A DNA stretch of 53,406 nucleotides, from NCBI RefSeq assembly GCF_025965855.1, contig NZ_JAOPWB010000149.1:1-53406 (forward strand), written 5' to 3'. Source of the stretch: Mycobacterium sp. (lineage in GTDB: Bacteria > Actinomycetota > Actinomycetes > Mycobacteriales > Mycobacteriaceae). The translations under genes were made by a program, and so were the position numbers. Positions within the stretch are counted from its first letter, which is position 1. Every line of letters starts with the position of its first letter. The notes beneath the pieces are model-generated. The model was given only the letters and a program-made list of their open reading frames with translations, had not been told where the DNA came from and did not search any database. Shown in pieces: positions 17,887-27,184 of this stretch.

Positions 17887-18801
17887 CTACGACTTCCCGG
17901 GGGCATAGATCCTCGCGATCACCCTGGCCCCGACATTGATGATCGCGATCACCAGAATGAGGGTTAGCGCCGCCCCCCACAACCGATCCGTGGGCACCGG
18001 GTTGACGCCCGCGCCCGCCGATGTCTGGTCGTACATCATGCCGGGCAGCGATCCCATGAACCCGCGGAAGATGTCGAAGTTCATCGACTGCGAATAACCG
18101 ACGAGGATCAGCAGGGGCGCCGTCTCACCCATCACCCTGGCCACCGCCAGCATGATCCCGGTGATGATGCCGGACAGCCCGGTGGGAATCACCACGCTGG
18201 CAATGGTTTTCCACTTCGGGATCCCCAGCGCGTAGCTGGCCTCCCGCAGGTCCACCGGAATGATCCGCAGCATCTCCTCGGTGGCCCGCACGATCACCGG
18301 CAGCATCAACAAGACCAACGCCAACGACACCGCGAATTCGGACCGGGGCAGCCCCAGCGTCGCCACCCACAGCGCGTAGACGAACAACGCCGCCACGATC
18401 GAGGGCACGCCGGACAGGATGTCGACCATGAACGTGGCCAGCCTGCCCAGCGGTGTGCTGCCACCGTATTCGACCAGATAGATCGCCACCATGATGCCGA
18501 TCGGGACCGAGATGACGGCGCACACCAGTCCCTGTAGCAGGGTGCCGACGATCGCGTGGTAGGCGCCGCCACCGGCCACGAATGCCGTCATACCGGCTTG
18601 CGAATGCGTCCACCACGCAGTGGAGCCAATCGCCTTGAGCCCCTTGGCGATTACCGAGCACAGCACCAACACCAACGGGATCACGGCGATCACCATCGAC
18701 AGCGTCACCAACACGGTCGCGGTGTGGTTCGCGACCCGGCGGCGCCGGCCGAGCTCGGAGAAGGCCCGCGCCTTGAGCGGACGGTCGAGCATCGAGGTCA
18801 T
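17887..18801 (-). CDS. pstA: Phosphate ABC transporter permease PstA
   Basis: A 304-residue permease with six predicted membrane helices after a basic N-terminus. The cytoplasmic coupling loop typical of ABC importers (EEMLRIIPVDLREASYALG) is clear. It forms the membrane channel for phosphate with PstC. The start ATG overlaps the pstC stop by 4 bases, showing translational coupling. In M. tuberculosis the locus next to phoY2 retains only phoT, so the presence of pstA here is a real difference. Confidence 0.93.
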   Translation of the reverse strand: MTSMLDRPLKARAFSELGRRRRVANHTATVLVTLSMVIAVIPLVLVLCSVIAKGLKAIGSTAWWTHSQAGMTAFVAGGGAYHAIVGTLLQGLVCAVISVPIGIMVAIYLVEYGGSTPLGRLATFMVDILSGVPSIVAALFVYALWVATLGLPRSEFAVSLALVLLMLPVIVRATEEMLRIIPVDLREASYALGIPKWKTIASVVIPTGLSGIITGIMLAVARVMGETAPLLILVGYSQSMNFDIFRGFMGSLPGMMYDQTSAGAGVNPVPTDRLWGAALTLILVIAIINVGARVIARIYAPGKS

Positions 18802-19886
18802 GGGCCGCCCCTACGGCTCCCGGCGACGGCCCCGCGGGCCAGGGCGTCGACCAGGAAGGTGAGCACGAAGAGGACCAGCCCCGCGGCGATATAGGCGCCG
18901 GCCTTGTATCCGTCATCGAATTCCGACGCGGTGCCCGCGATCTTGGTCGCGAAGGTCGAGCCGCCGTCGAACAGCGACCACCCGAACGCGGCCTGGGTGC
19001 CCCGCAAGATGATCAGTAGCGCGACCGTCTCGCCCAGGGCGCGGCCCAGGCCCAGCATCGCGCCGCTGACGTATCCGGGTCGCCCGAACGGCAGCACGGT
19101 CGTCTTGACCACTTCCCAACGCGTGGCGCCGAGCGCCAGCACGGCCTCGATCTCGTCGTGCGGCGTCTGGACGAACACTTCCCGGGTCACCGCGGTGATG
19201 ATCGGCAAAATCATCACCGCCAGCACGATCCCGCCCGTGAAGATGGTGCCGCCGCCGGCTACCGACGCGTTGCCGGTGGCGAACAGGAAGCACCAGCCGA
19301 GGCTGTGATTCAGCCAGTTGGCGACCGGCCGCAGTTGCGGCGCCAGCACGTACAGTCCCCACACCCCGTAAACGATCGAGGGAACCGCGGCAAGCAGATC
19401 GACCGCGTAGGCCAGCGGTCCGGCGACCCTACGCGGCGCGTATTGCGTGATGAACAGAGCAACGCCCAGGGCGATCGGCATGGCCAGGACCATGGCGAAC
19501 AGCGACACGAACACGGTCACCTGCAGCAGCTCGAGGATTCCGAAGTGCATGGCCGAGATGTCGGTGGTGACCCAGTTGCCGCCGTAGCTGAAGAAGTTCT
19601 CCTGGTTGCGCTTCAGCGCCGGTAGCGCACGCAACAACAGGAATCCGCCGATCGCCGCGATCAGAACGACGATCAAGACGCCGGAACCGCGTGCCAGCCA
19701 ACGGAATATCCTGTCCCCCGCGCGCGGCTGGGCACGGCCCCAGGGGCTGATCGGTACGACCGGCGACTCCGGAAAGGGCGCGGCAACGACCGCACCCGAA
19801 CCCGCCGAGGATGGGTTCGGCACTGAAGACCCTGTCACTGTGATCCCGTCACAGTTCTGCTGTCGCTCCTTGCGCCCACTGGTCAC
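18798..19886 (-). CDS. pstC: Phosphate ABC transporter permease PstC
   Basis: A 362-residue permease with a proline-rich cytoplasmic N-terminus of about 70 residues, then six membrane helices. The coupling loop is seen as TPHDEIEAVLALGATRWEVV, and GLGRALGETVA is typical of PstC. It overlaps pstS by 4 bases upstream and pstA by 4 bases downstream. A later start would still leave the helices intact. The choice of ATG 19886 rests on the overlap with the pstS stop. Confidence 0.92.
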   Translation of the reverse strand: MTSGRKERQQNCDGITVTGSSVPNPSSAGSGAVVAAPFPESPVVPISPWGRAQPRAGDRIFRWLARGSGVLIVVLIAAIGGFLLLRALPALKRNQENFFSYGGNWVTTDISAMHFGILELLQVTVFVSLFAMVLAMPIALGVALFITQYAPRRVAGPLAYAVDLLAAVPSIVYGVWGLYVLAPQLRPVANWLNHSLGWCFLFATGNASVAGGGTIFTGGIVLAVMILPIITAVTREVFVQTPHDEIEAVLALGATRWEVVKTTVLPFGRPGYVSGAMLGLGRALGETVALLIILRGTQAAFGWSLFDGGSTFATKIAGTASEFDDGYKAGAYIAAGLVLFVLTFLVDALARGAVAGSRRGGP

Positions 19887-21007
19887 TGCATGGCATTGAT
19901 CGCGGTAACCAATCGCTCCTTGACCTTATCGGGCAGCGGCACATAACCGGCGGACGTGAGGCCGGCCTGCCCATTGGTCGCGGCCACACCGAGGAACGAC
20001 CTGATCGCCGCGGATGTGTCCGGGTCGTAGCCCTTCGAGCACACGATCTCGTAAGTGGCCAGCACCAGCGGGTACGTGCCCGGCTGCTGGGCGGCGTACA
20101 TCGGATTCAGATCGAGCACCAGATCGTTGCCATCGGCCACGAAGCCGGCCGCCTGGATGGCCTTGTTGGCCGTGTCGTTGGTGAGCGGGACCACGCCGTT
20201 GTCGGTGTCGATCAGGGCGTACGGCAAACCGGCTTGGTCGGCAAACCCTTTCTCGACATACCCGATGGCCCCCGCTGTGACGCGCACGGCCTGGACCACC
20301 CCGGCCGACTTCGCGGCCCCTTCGCCGACGCCGCCCTGAAACTCCGTGCCCACACCTCGGGTCCAGCTCTGTGGCGCGGCGGCCGTCAGGTATTTCTGGA
20401 CGTTGTCGGTCGTTCCGGACGAGTCCGCGCGGTAGATCGGCACGATTTTGGTATCGGGCAGCGCCACGCCGGGATTGAGCGCCACCAGTATCGGGTCGTT
20501 CCAGAGCGTGATCCTGCCGCTGAAGACCTTGGCCAGCGCGTCACTGCTGAGGACCAACTTCTGGACGCCCGGCAGGTCGTACACCAGCGCGACCGGGCCG
20601 AAGACCAGCGGCAGGTCCCACGCCGGGTTGCCGTCACAGCGTTTGGCGGCCGGGCCGATCTGGTCGGCGACCAGCGGCGAGTCGGCTCCCGCGAAGTCGA
20701 CGTGGCCCGCGATGAACTGCTCGCGGCCGGCGCCCGACCCGGTCGGGTTGTACGACACACCCTTGCCCGGGCAGTACTGGCCCCACACCTGGTTGAAGAG
20801 CGACATTGCGTTTTGTTGAGCGGTCGAGCCCTCCGCCGTCAACCCATTCTTTCCGCCGCAGCCCGCCGTGCCGGTGAGTCCCGAGATCGTGGTCGGCGAA
20901 GCGCCGCGGCGGTTGTCGTCGCTGCCGCAGGCGGTCAGCGTTGCACCGCAGATCGCCATCGCCAGAGCCACGATCGTCAGCGCCCTGCCAAAGCTGTCGA
21001 GCCTCAC
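19883..21007 (-). CDS. pstS: Phosphate-binding lipoprotein PstS
   Basis: A roughly 374-residue periplasmic phosphate receptor with a lipoprotein signal peptide ending at the lipobox LTAC. Phosphate-contact segments AEGSTAQ, NPTGSGAG and RADSSGTTD are present. GTG 21007 has a ribosome-site-like AGCGAG upstream and gives a compact signal peptide. ATG 21028 would add seven residues and lacks such a site. It heads the pstSCAB operon behind a PhoB/RegX3-like box at 21126-21142, so induction by phosphate starvation is likely. Confidence 0.93.
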   Translation of the reverse strand: MRLDSFGRALTIVALAMAICGATLTACGSDDNRRGASPTTISGLTGTAGCGGKNGLTAEGSTAQQNAMSLFNQVWGQYCPGKGVSYNPTGSGAGREQFIAGHVDFAGADSPLVADQIGPAAKRCDGNPAWDLPLVFGPVALVYDLPGVQKLVLSSDALAKVFSGRITLWNDPILVALNPGVALPDTKIVPIYRADSSGTTDNVQKYLTAAAPQSWTRGVGTEFQGGVGEGAAKSAGVVQAVRVTAGAIGYVEKGFADQAGLPYALIDTDNGVVPLTNDTANKAIQAAGFVADGNDLVLDLNPMYAAQQPGTYPLVLATYEIVCSKGYDPDTSAAIRSFLGVAATNGQAGLTSAGYVPLPDKVKERLVTAINAMQ

Positions 21008-21120
21008 CGATCTCGCTTTCTGATGCATTCCGGGACGCGTGCGGGCGCCGCTGGCAATTCCCCAAAGAAGGTTGGCGAGTCACCGCGAAAATATGCGCCG
21101 ATATAGCCCACAGAAGCCGG

Positions 21121-21142
21121 TAGAGATGAATGCAATATGAAC
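21121..21142 (-). promoter_or_regulatory. PhoB/RegX3-type box upstream of pstS
   Basis: On the minus strand GTTCATATTGC is followed by ATTCATCTCTA, an 11-nt direct repeat with the GTTCAT-like core of PhoB/PhoP/RegX3 boxes. A -10-like TATATC follows about 20 bases later, so the box takes the place of a -35, as in PhoB-activated promoters. It lies only about 22 bases beyond the mshD stop codon. Confidence 0.6.
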
Positions 21143-21163
21143 ACTCAGCGCCCCCGGCTTAGG

Positions 21164-22854
<1,691 letters not shown>

Positions 22855-23034
22855 GCCCCTCCAGACCGTGGGAAAGGCGTCTCCCAATTTTGATAACGCC
22901 ACGACGCGTTGGTTGCCAGGTCATCTAACGATAACTTGCCACCTGCCTTTTCGGCGTGGGGTATGAGGCAGTGTGAGCCCCGCCACCTGACGGTCCGCGA
23001 CGCGGCGGTCCCGGGATTACGGGACAATGTGCGG

Positions 23035-23841
23035 ATGCGCAAGGTGCTGATCGGCGTCGCGGCGGCGGCGATCGCCGGGGCCGTGCTCGTCATCGGCGCC
23101 GTCGGCGTGGACTACGGAACCAGCATCTACGCCGAATATCGGCTGTCGACCAGCGTGCGGAACGCCGCGAATCTCGGGACCGACCCGTTCGTCGCCATCG
23201 TGGCGTTCCCCTTCGTCCCGCAGGCGATGCGCCAGCACTACAGCCAGCTGGAGATCAAGGCCAACGCGGTCGATCACGCGATGGTCGGCAAGGCCACCCT
23301 CGAGGCCACCATGTACTCGGTCGACCTGACCTACGCGTCCTGGCTGATCAGGCCCGACGCGAAGCTGCCGGTGGGCAGGCTGGAGAGCCGCATCATCATC
23401 GACTCGGTGCACCTGGGCCGTTACCTGGGCATCACCGACCTGATGGTCGAGGCGCCGCCCAAGGAAACCAACACCGCCACCGGCGGCGTCACCGCCTCGG
23501 GCATCTCCGACAGCCACGGCCTGGTGTTCAGCGGCACGCCGAAATCGGCCGGCTTCGACCGCCGGGTCAGCGTCTCGATGGACCTTTCCATCGCCCCGGA
23601 CGACCCGGCGACGCTGGCGTTCACCCCCACCGGGGTCCTCACCGGACCCGACACCGCCAACCAACCCGTCCCGGATGACAAACGGGACGCGGTGCTCCAC
23701 GCCTTCAGCGCCAGACTGCCCAATCAGCGGCTTCCGTTCGGGGTTGCGCCGACCTCCGAGGGCGCCCGCGGTTCGGACATCATCATCGAGGGCGTGGCGC
23801 GGGGAGTAACGATCACGCTCAACGGGTTTAAACAGTCATGA
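23035..23841 (+). CDS. lmeA: LmeA-like lipomannan elongation protein (DUF2993)
   Basis: A 268-residue protein matching Rv0817c/LmeA, a DUF2993 protein needed for full-length lipomannan and lipoarabinomannan in mycobacteria. An N-terminal hydrophobic segment (about 3-25) is a signal anchor or signal peptide. The rest is beta-rich and probably periplasmic, with lipid-binding character known for the family. ATG 23035 is chosen as the family start. GTG 23029, two codons upstream, is possible. The stop overlaps the thiX start by 4 bases (ATGA). Confidence 0.85.
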   Translation: MRKVLIGVAAAAIAGAVLVIGAVGVDYGTSIYAEYRLSTSVRNAANLGTDPFVAIVAFPFVPQAMRQHYSQLEIKANAVDHAMVGKATLEATMYSVDLTYASWLIRPDAKLPVGRLESRIIIDSVHLGRYLGITDLMVEAPPKETNTATGGVTASGISDSHGLVFSGTPKSAGFDRRVSVSMDLSIAPDDPATLAFTPTGVLTGPDTANQPVPDDKRDAVLHAFSARLPNQRLPFGVAPTSEGARGSDIIIEGVARGVTITLNGFKQS

Positions 23842-24254
23842 TGACCGTCATCGTCGCGACCGTAGCGGCCGTCGTCGTCGCAACCCTTGCCGGATGGTTG
23901 CTGACGCGCCGCTCGGGACAAATCCGGCAGATTGCTTCGGATCGGGGCGCCGAGCCCGACACCGCGGACCTCGGCCTTTCTCGCAGCGGGCCAACGATCG
24001 TGCATTTCAGCGCGCCGTGGTGCGGGCCCTGTGATCGGGTCCGCCGGGTGGTGGACCAGGTCTGCGAGGACATGGATGACGTGGCCCACCTCGAGATCGA
24101 CCTGGACGCCAATCCGGCGACGGCGCGGCGGTTCTCGGTGCTCTCGCTGCCCACCACGTTGATCTTCGATGTCGACGGACGACAGCGGTACCGGGCCTCC
24201 GGGGTGCCCAAGGCCGCCGACCTGCGCTCGGTGCTGCAGCCGCTGTTGGCTTGA
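23838..24254 (+). CDS. thiX: Membrane-anchored thioredoxin-like protein ThiX
   Basis: A 138-residue protein with an N-terminal membrane helix (about 3-22) and a thioredoxin fold carrying the active-site W61-C-G-P-C65. The cis-proline segment is LSLPTTLIF. It reduces disulfides and, by the positive-inside rule (RR after the helix), the domain probably faces the cytoplasm. It overlaps lmeA by 4 bases. The cysteine-responsive leader ORF begins 29 bases after its stop. Confidence 0.9.
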   Translation: MMTVIVATVAAVVVATLAGWLLTRRSGQIRQIASDRGAEPDTADLGLSRSGPTIVHFSAPWCGPCDRVRRVVDQVCEDMDDVAHLEIDLDANPATARRFSVLSLPTTLIFDVDGRQRYRASGVPKAADLRSVLQPLLA

Positions 24255-24283
24255 GCACCACGTCATTGGGTAAGCTTGCCGAC

Positions 24284-24373
24284 GTGTCAGCCCGCGTGGA
24301 GCCCATGCTCACCAAGCGTCGCGCAGTCGATCTGTGCCGCGTCGCGGGTTGTTGTTGTCGCTGTAGCTGCTGA
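24284..24373 (+). CDS. Polycysteine leader peptide (cysteine attenuator sORF)
   Basis: A 29-residue ORF from GTG 24284. A -10 box TAAGCT at 24271-24276 stands 7 nt upstream, so the transcript is leaderless. The peptide ends GCCCRCSC, with six cysteines in its last 14 residues if C19 is counted. ATG 24305 is an internal alternative giving 22 residues. Leaderless polycysteine sORFs upstream of the cysA2 operon have been shown in M. smegmatis to act as cysteine-responsive attenuators: ribosome stalling at cysteine codons alters translation of the downstream gene. The same layout is seen here. Confidence 0.88.
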   Translation: MSARVEPMLTKRRAVDLCRVAGCCCRCSC

Positions 24374-24479
24374 GTAGCAGCGCCCCCGCGCGCACTCGGA
24401 GCAGCTTCGGACCCCCTACCCAGGTCTCCAAAGGCGTGCCCCCCGCTTTCCGCGCAACAAGATTTCTAGGAGTAACACC

Positions 24480-24953
24480 GTGTCGAGCAGCAACACCGCC
24501 ATGAAGCCGGACCGCGTCGACGTCCGCGGACCCAGGTTCGCCGCCTGGATCACGACCGCGGTCCTCGTGCTCGCGCTTATCGTTTCGGCCGCCAGCCCGC
24601 TGGCGGCCGCGGTCATTCTCGGGGTACAGGCCGTGGTCTTCGCGATCGGCGCCATCGGCGGCCCGCGCCGGCACCCCTATGGGCGGGTGTTCGCCACCGT
24701 CGTGGCGCCCCGGCTGGGACCGGTCAAGGAGCGCGAACCAGTCGCACCGCTGAAGTTCGCCCAACTCGTCGGCTTGATATTCGCGGTCGTCGGCGCGGCG
24801 GGATTCGTCGCCGGCGCCTTCCTGGTCGGTGTCGTCGCCACCGCGGCCGCGTTGGTGGCCGCCTTCCTGAACGCGGCCTTCGGTATTTGCCTGGGTTGCC
24901 AGCTCTACCCGTTAGTCGCACGCTTCCGTTCTGGCCCCGCGAATCCCGCTTAA
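24480..24953 (+). CDS. DUF4395 membrane protein
   Basis: A 157-residue integral membrane protein with about four hydrophobic helices and the family motif FNAAFGICLGCQLY-like near the C-terminus (here LNAAFGICLGCQLY). DUF4395 proteins often sit with rhodanese and sulfur genes, and a role in sulfur-compound transport is suspected but unproven. GTG 24480 has AGGAG 8 bases upstream. It is the first structural gene after the polycysteine leader and precedes cysA2 by 38 bases. Confidence 0.87.
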   Translation: MSSSNTAMKPDRVDVRGPRFAAWITTAVLVLALIVSAASPLAAAVILGVQAVVFAIGAIGGPRRHPYGRVFATVVAPRLGPVKEREPVAPLKFAQLVGLIFAVVGAAGFVAGAFLVGVVATAAALVAAFLNAAFGICLGCQLYPLVARFRSGPANPA

Positions 24954-24991
24954 ACCCCGATCGTCAGCAGCAATCGAAAGGAATCCCCACC

Positions 24992-25825
24992 ATGGCACGC
25001 TCCGACGTCCTGGTCTCCGCGGACTGGGCCCAGAGCAATCTCGACGCCGCGAACGTCGTCTTCGTCGAAGTGGACGAGGACACCAGCGCTTACGACACCG
25101 GTCACATCGCCGGCGCGATCAGGCTGGATTGGCGCAGCGATTTGCAGGACCCGGTCAAACGCGACTTCGTCGACGCACAGCAATTCTCCAAACTGCTGTC
25201 CGACCGGGGCATCGCCAACGACGACACCGTGATCCTCTACGGCGGCAACAACAATTGGTTCGCCGCCTACGCCTACTGGTATTTCAAGCTGTACGGCCAC
25301 GAGAAGGTCAAGCTGCTCGACGGCGGCCGCAAGAAGTGGGAGCTCGATGGGCGCCCGCTGTCCACCGACACGGTCAGCAGGCCGGCCACCTCGTACACCG
25401 CCGCCCCGCCGGACAACAGCATCCGGGCCTTCCGGGACGAGGTCATCGGGGCCATCAACGTCAAGAACCTGGTCGATGTGCGCTCCCCCGACGAGTTCTC
25501 GGGCAAGATTCTCGCGCCGGCGCACCTGCCGCAGGAACAAAGCCAGCGGCCGGGCCACGTCCCGGGCGCGATCAACGTCCCGTGGAGCAAGGCGGCCAAC
25601 GAGGACGGCACGTTCAAGTCCGATGAGGAGTTGGCCAAGCTGTACGCCGACGCCGGACTCGACGGCACGAAGGAAACCATCGCGTACTGCCGAATCGGGG
25701 AACGTTCGTCGCACACCTGGTTCGTGCTGCAGGAATTACTCGGCCACAAAAACGTCAAAAACTACGACGGCAGTTGGACGGAATACGGCTCCCTGGTGGG
25801 CGCCCCGATCGAGTTGGGAAGCTGA
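24992..25825 (+). CDS. cysA2: Thiosulfate sulfurtransferase CysA2 (rhodanese)
   Basis: A 277-residue protein with two rhodanese domains. The inactive N-terminal one is at about 8-125 and the catalytic C-terminal one at about 150-275. The active-site Cys233 is in AYCRIGERSSH. It transfers sulfane sulfur from thiosulfate to thiol acceptors. ATG 24992, with AAAGGAA upstream, gives exactly the length of M. tuberculosis CysA2. sseC2 starts two bases after its stop codon. Confidence 0.94.
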   Translation: MARSDVLVSADWAQSNLDAANVVFVEVDEDTSAYDTGHIAGAIRLDWRSDLQDPVKRDFVDAQQFSKLLSDRGIANDDTVILYGGNNNWFAAYAYWYFKLYGHEKVKLLDGGRKKWELDGRPLSTDTVSRPATSYTAAPPDNSIRAFRDEVIGAINVKNLVDVRSPDEFSGKILAPAHLPQEQSQRPGHVPGAINVPWSKAANEDGTFKSDEELAKLYADAGLDGTKETIAYCRIGERSSHTWFVLQELLGHKNVKNYDGSWTEYGSLVGAPIELGS

Positions 25826-25826
25826 T

Positions 25827-26129
25827 ATGTGCTCTGGACCGAAGCAAGGATTGACGTTGCCCGCCAGCGTCGATCTGGAGAAGGAAACGGTCATCACCGG
25901 TCGCGTCGTGGACGCCGACGGCCAAGCAGTGGGTGGCGCTTTCGTCCGCTTGCTGGACTCGTCGGACGAGTTCACGGCCGAGGTGGTCGCGTCGGCCACC
26001 GGTGACTTCCGGTTCTTCGCCGCACCGGGATCCTGGACGCTGCGCGCGCTGTCCCCGATCGGCAACGGCGACGCCGTCGTGGCGCCCTCCGGCGCCGGCG
26101 TTCACGAGGTGGACGTCAAGATCGCCTGA
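25827..26129 (+). CDS. sseC2: SseC2 sulfur-metabolism protein (DUF1416)
   Basis: A 100-residue DUF1416 protein (Rv0814c type). Its N-terminus MCSGPKQG carries a cysteine, and a carboxypeptidase-regulatory-like beta fold follows (ITGRVVDADGQAVGGAFVRL). It always accompanies CysA/rhodanese in mycobacteria, so a role as sulfur carrier or partner is inferred. Spacing of one base between the cysA2 stop and this ATG shows translational coupling. Confidence 0.88.
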   Translation: MCSGPKQGLTLPASVDLEKETVITGRVVDADGQAVGGAFVRLLDSSDEFTAEVVASATGDFRFFAAPGSWTLRALSPIGNGDAVVAPSGAGVHEVDVKIA

Positions 26130-26167
26130 CGGACCGGCCGGTGCCCGGGACGAATAGACTCGTCGCC

Positions 26168-26266
26168 GTGGTGCTCTTCTTCGAGATCATGCTGGTTCTA
26201 GCAGTGGTGGTCATCTCATGGTTTGCCCTGTACACCCTCTATCGGCTCATCACTGACGAGTCGTGA
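26168..26266 (+). CDS. 32-residue single-pass membrane peptide
   Basis: A short ORF from GTG 26168: one hydrophobic helix (about residues 2-24), a basic YRL turn and an acidic tail ITDES. A -10 box TAGACT (26155-26160) lies exactly 7 nt upstream, so it is predicted to be leaderless. Its stop overlaps the nitrobindin start (GTGA, 4 bases), so translation of the haem protein may depend on it. No family is recognised. Promoter spacing and overlap make it more than chance. Confidence 0.65.
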   Translation: MVLFFEIMLVLAVVVISWFALYTLYRLITDES

Positions 26267-26934
26267 CCTCCGACGCCGACGCTGACGGCCCAGTCGTATT
26301 CGGGAGCGGCGGCGACCGTGCGGTCGCGGCCGCTGCCGAACGCGCCAAGGTGACCGCGTCCCGCAATATCCCCGCCTTCGACGATCTGCCGGTGCCCGCC
26401 GACACCGCGAATCTGCGCGAAGGAGCCAACCTCAACGACGCGCTGCTGGCGCTGCTGCCGCTGGTCGGGGTGTGGCGTGGCGAAGGCGAGGGCCGCGGAC
26501 CCGACGGGGATTACCGGTTCGGCCAGCAGATCGTGGTCTCGCACGACGGGGGTGATTACCTGAATTGGGAGGCCCGGTCCTGGCGTCTCGACGACACCGG
26601 CGCGTATCAGGAACCCGGCCTGCGTGAGACGGGCTTCTGGCGCTTCGTCAGCGATCCCGACGACGATCCGACCGAGTCGCAGGCCATCGAGCTGTTGTTG
26701 GCCCATTCGGCCGGTTACATCGAGTTGTTCTACGGGCGGCCCCGTACGCAGTCGTCTTGGGAGTTGGCGACCGACGCGCTGGCCCGCAGTCGATCGGGCC
26801 TGCTGGTCGGTGGCGCCAAGCGGCTCTACGGCATCGTCGAAGGCGGCGACCTCGCCTACGTCGAGGAGCGGGTGGACGCCGACGGCGGCCTGGTGCCCCA
26901 TCTTTCGGCGCGGCTCTCGCGGTTCGCCGGGTAG
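26263..26934 (+). CDS. Nitrobindin-like haem-binding protein (Rv0813c type)
   Basis: A 223-residue protein with the THAP4/nitrobindin beta-barrel signature G69-x-W71-x-G73-x-G75 and a candidate proximal haem ligand His213 in VPHLSARL. Relatives bind ferric haem and nitric oxide and can isomerise peroxynitrite. The first 50 residues are a polar extension. GTG 26263 overlaps the stop of the upstream membrane peptide gene by 4 bases. Rv0813c was described as a fatty-acid-binding-protein-like fold, so ligand identity is open. Confidence 0.85.
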   Translation: MTSDADADGPVVFGSGGDRAVAAAAERAKVTASRNIPAFDDLPVPADTANLREGANLNDALLALLPLVGVWRGEGEGRGPDGDYRFGQQIVVSHDGGDYLNWEARSWRLDDTGAYQEPGLRETGFWRFVSDPDDDPTESQAIELLLAHSAGYIELFYGRPRTQSSWELATDALARSRSGLLVGGAKRLYGIVEGGDLAYVEERVDADGGLVPHLSARLSRFAG

Positions 26935-26953
26935 TGCCCTGGCGGTGTACTGA

Positions 26954-27098
26954 CATGGAGCGGCCCCCGAGCAAAGCTCCTGGTTGGACGAACCGGAAGC
27001 TCGGGGGCCGGGTGGCTACGGGGAATTCGCCAGCGCGCGTTGATCGCCGGCTCTTCCGAGCCAATGCAGCTAGCGGGTAGCCACCTCACATGTCCATG
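26954..27098 (+). ncRNA. Candidate structured RNA or complex terminator
   Basis: Helices found by eye: P1 26954-26959 with 27093-27098 (6 bp); P2 26961-26972 with 26999-27010 (12 perfect pairs), containing an inner GGTT/AACC stem at 26982-26985 and 26991-26994; P3 27011-27019 with 27077-27085 (9 perfect pairs), enclosing P4 27049-27053 with 27058-27062 and a TTCC loop. P2 and P3 are stacked end to end inside P1. It lies between two convergent genes, so it could be a bidirectional terminator region or an RNA gene on either strand. No known RNA family is recognised. Confidence 0.45.
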
Positions 27099-27184
27099 AA
27101 GCTATCAATTTCGCGGACCACCTCCTTCCCTGTGTACGGCCGACCGTACCTGGCATTTCGCGAGCCGACAACAGAATTCAGCGC

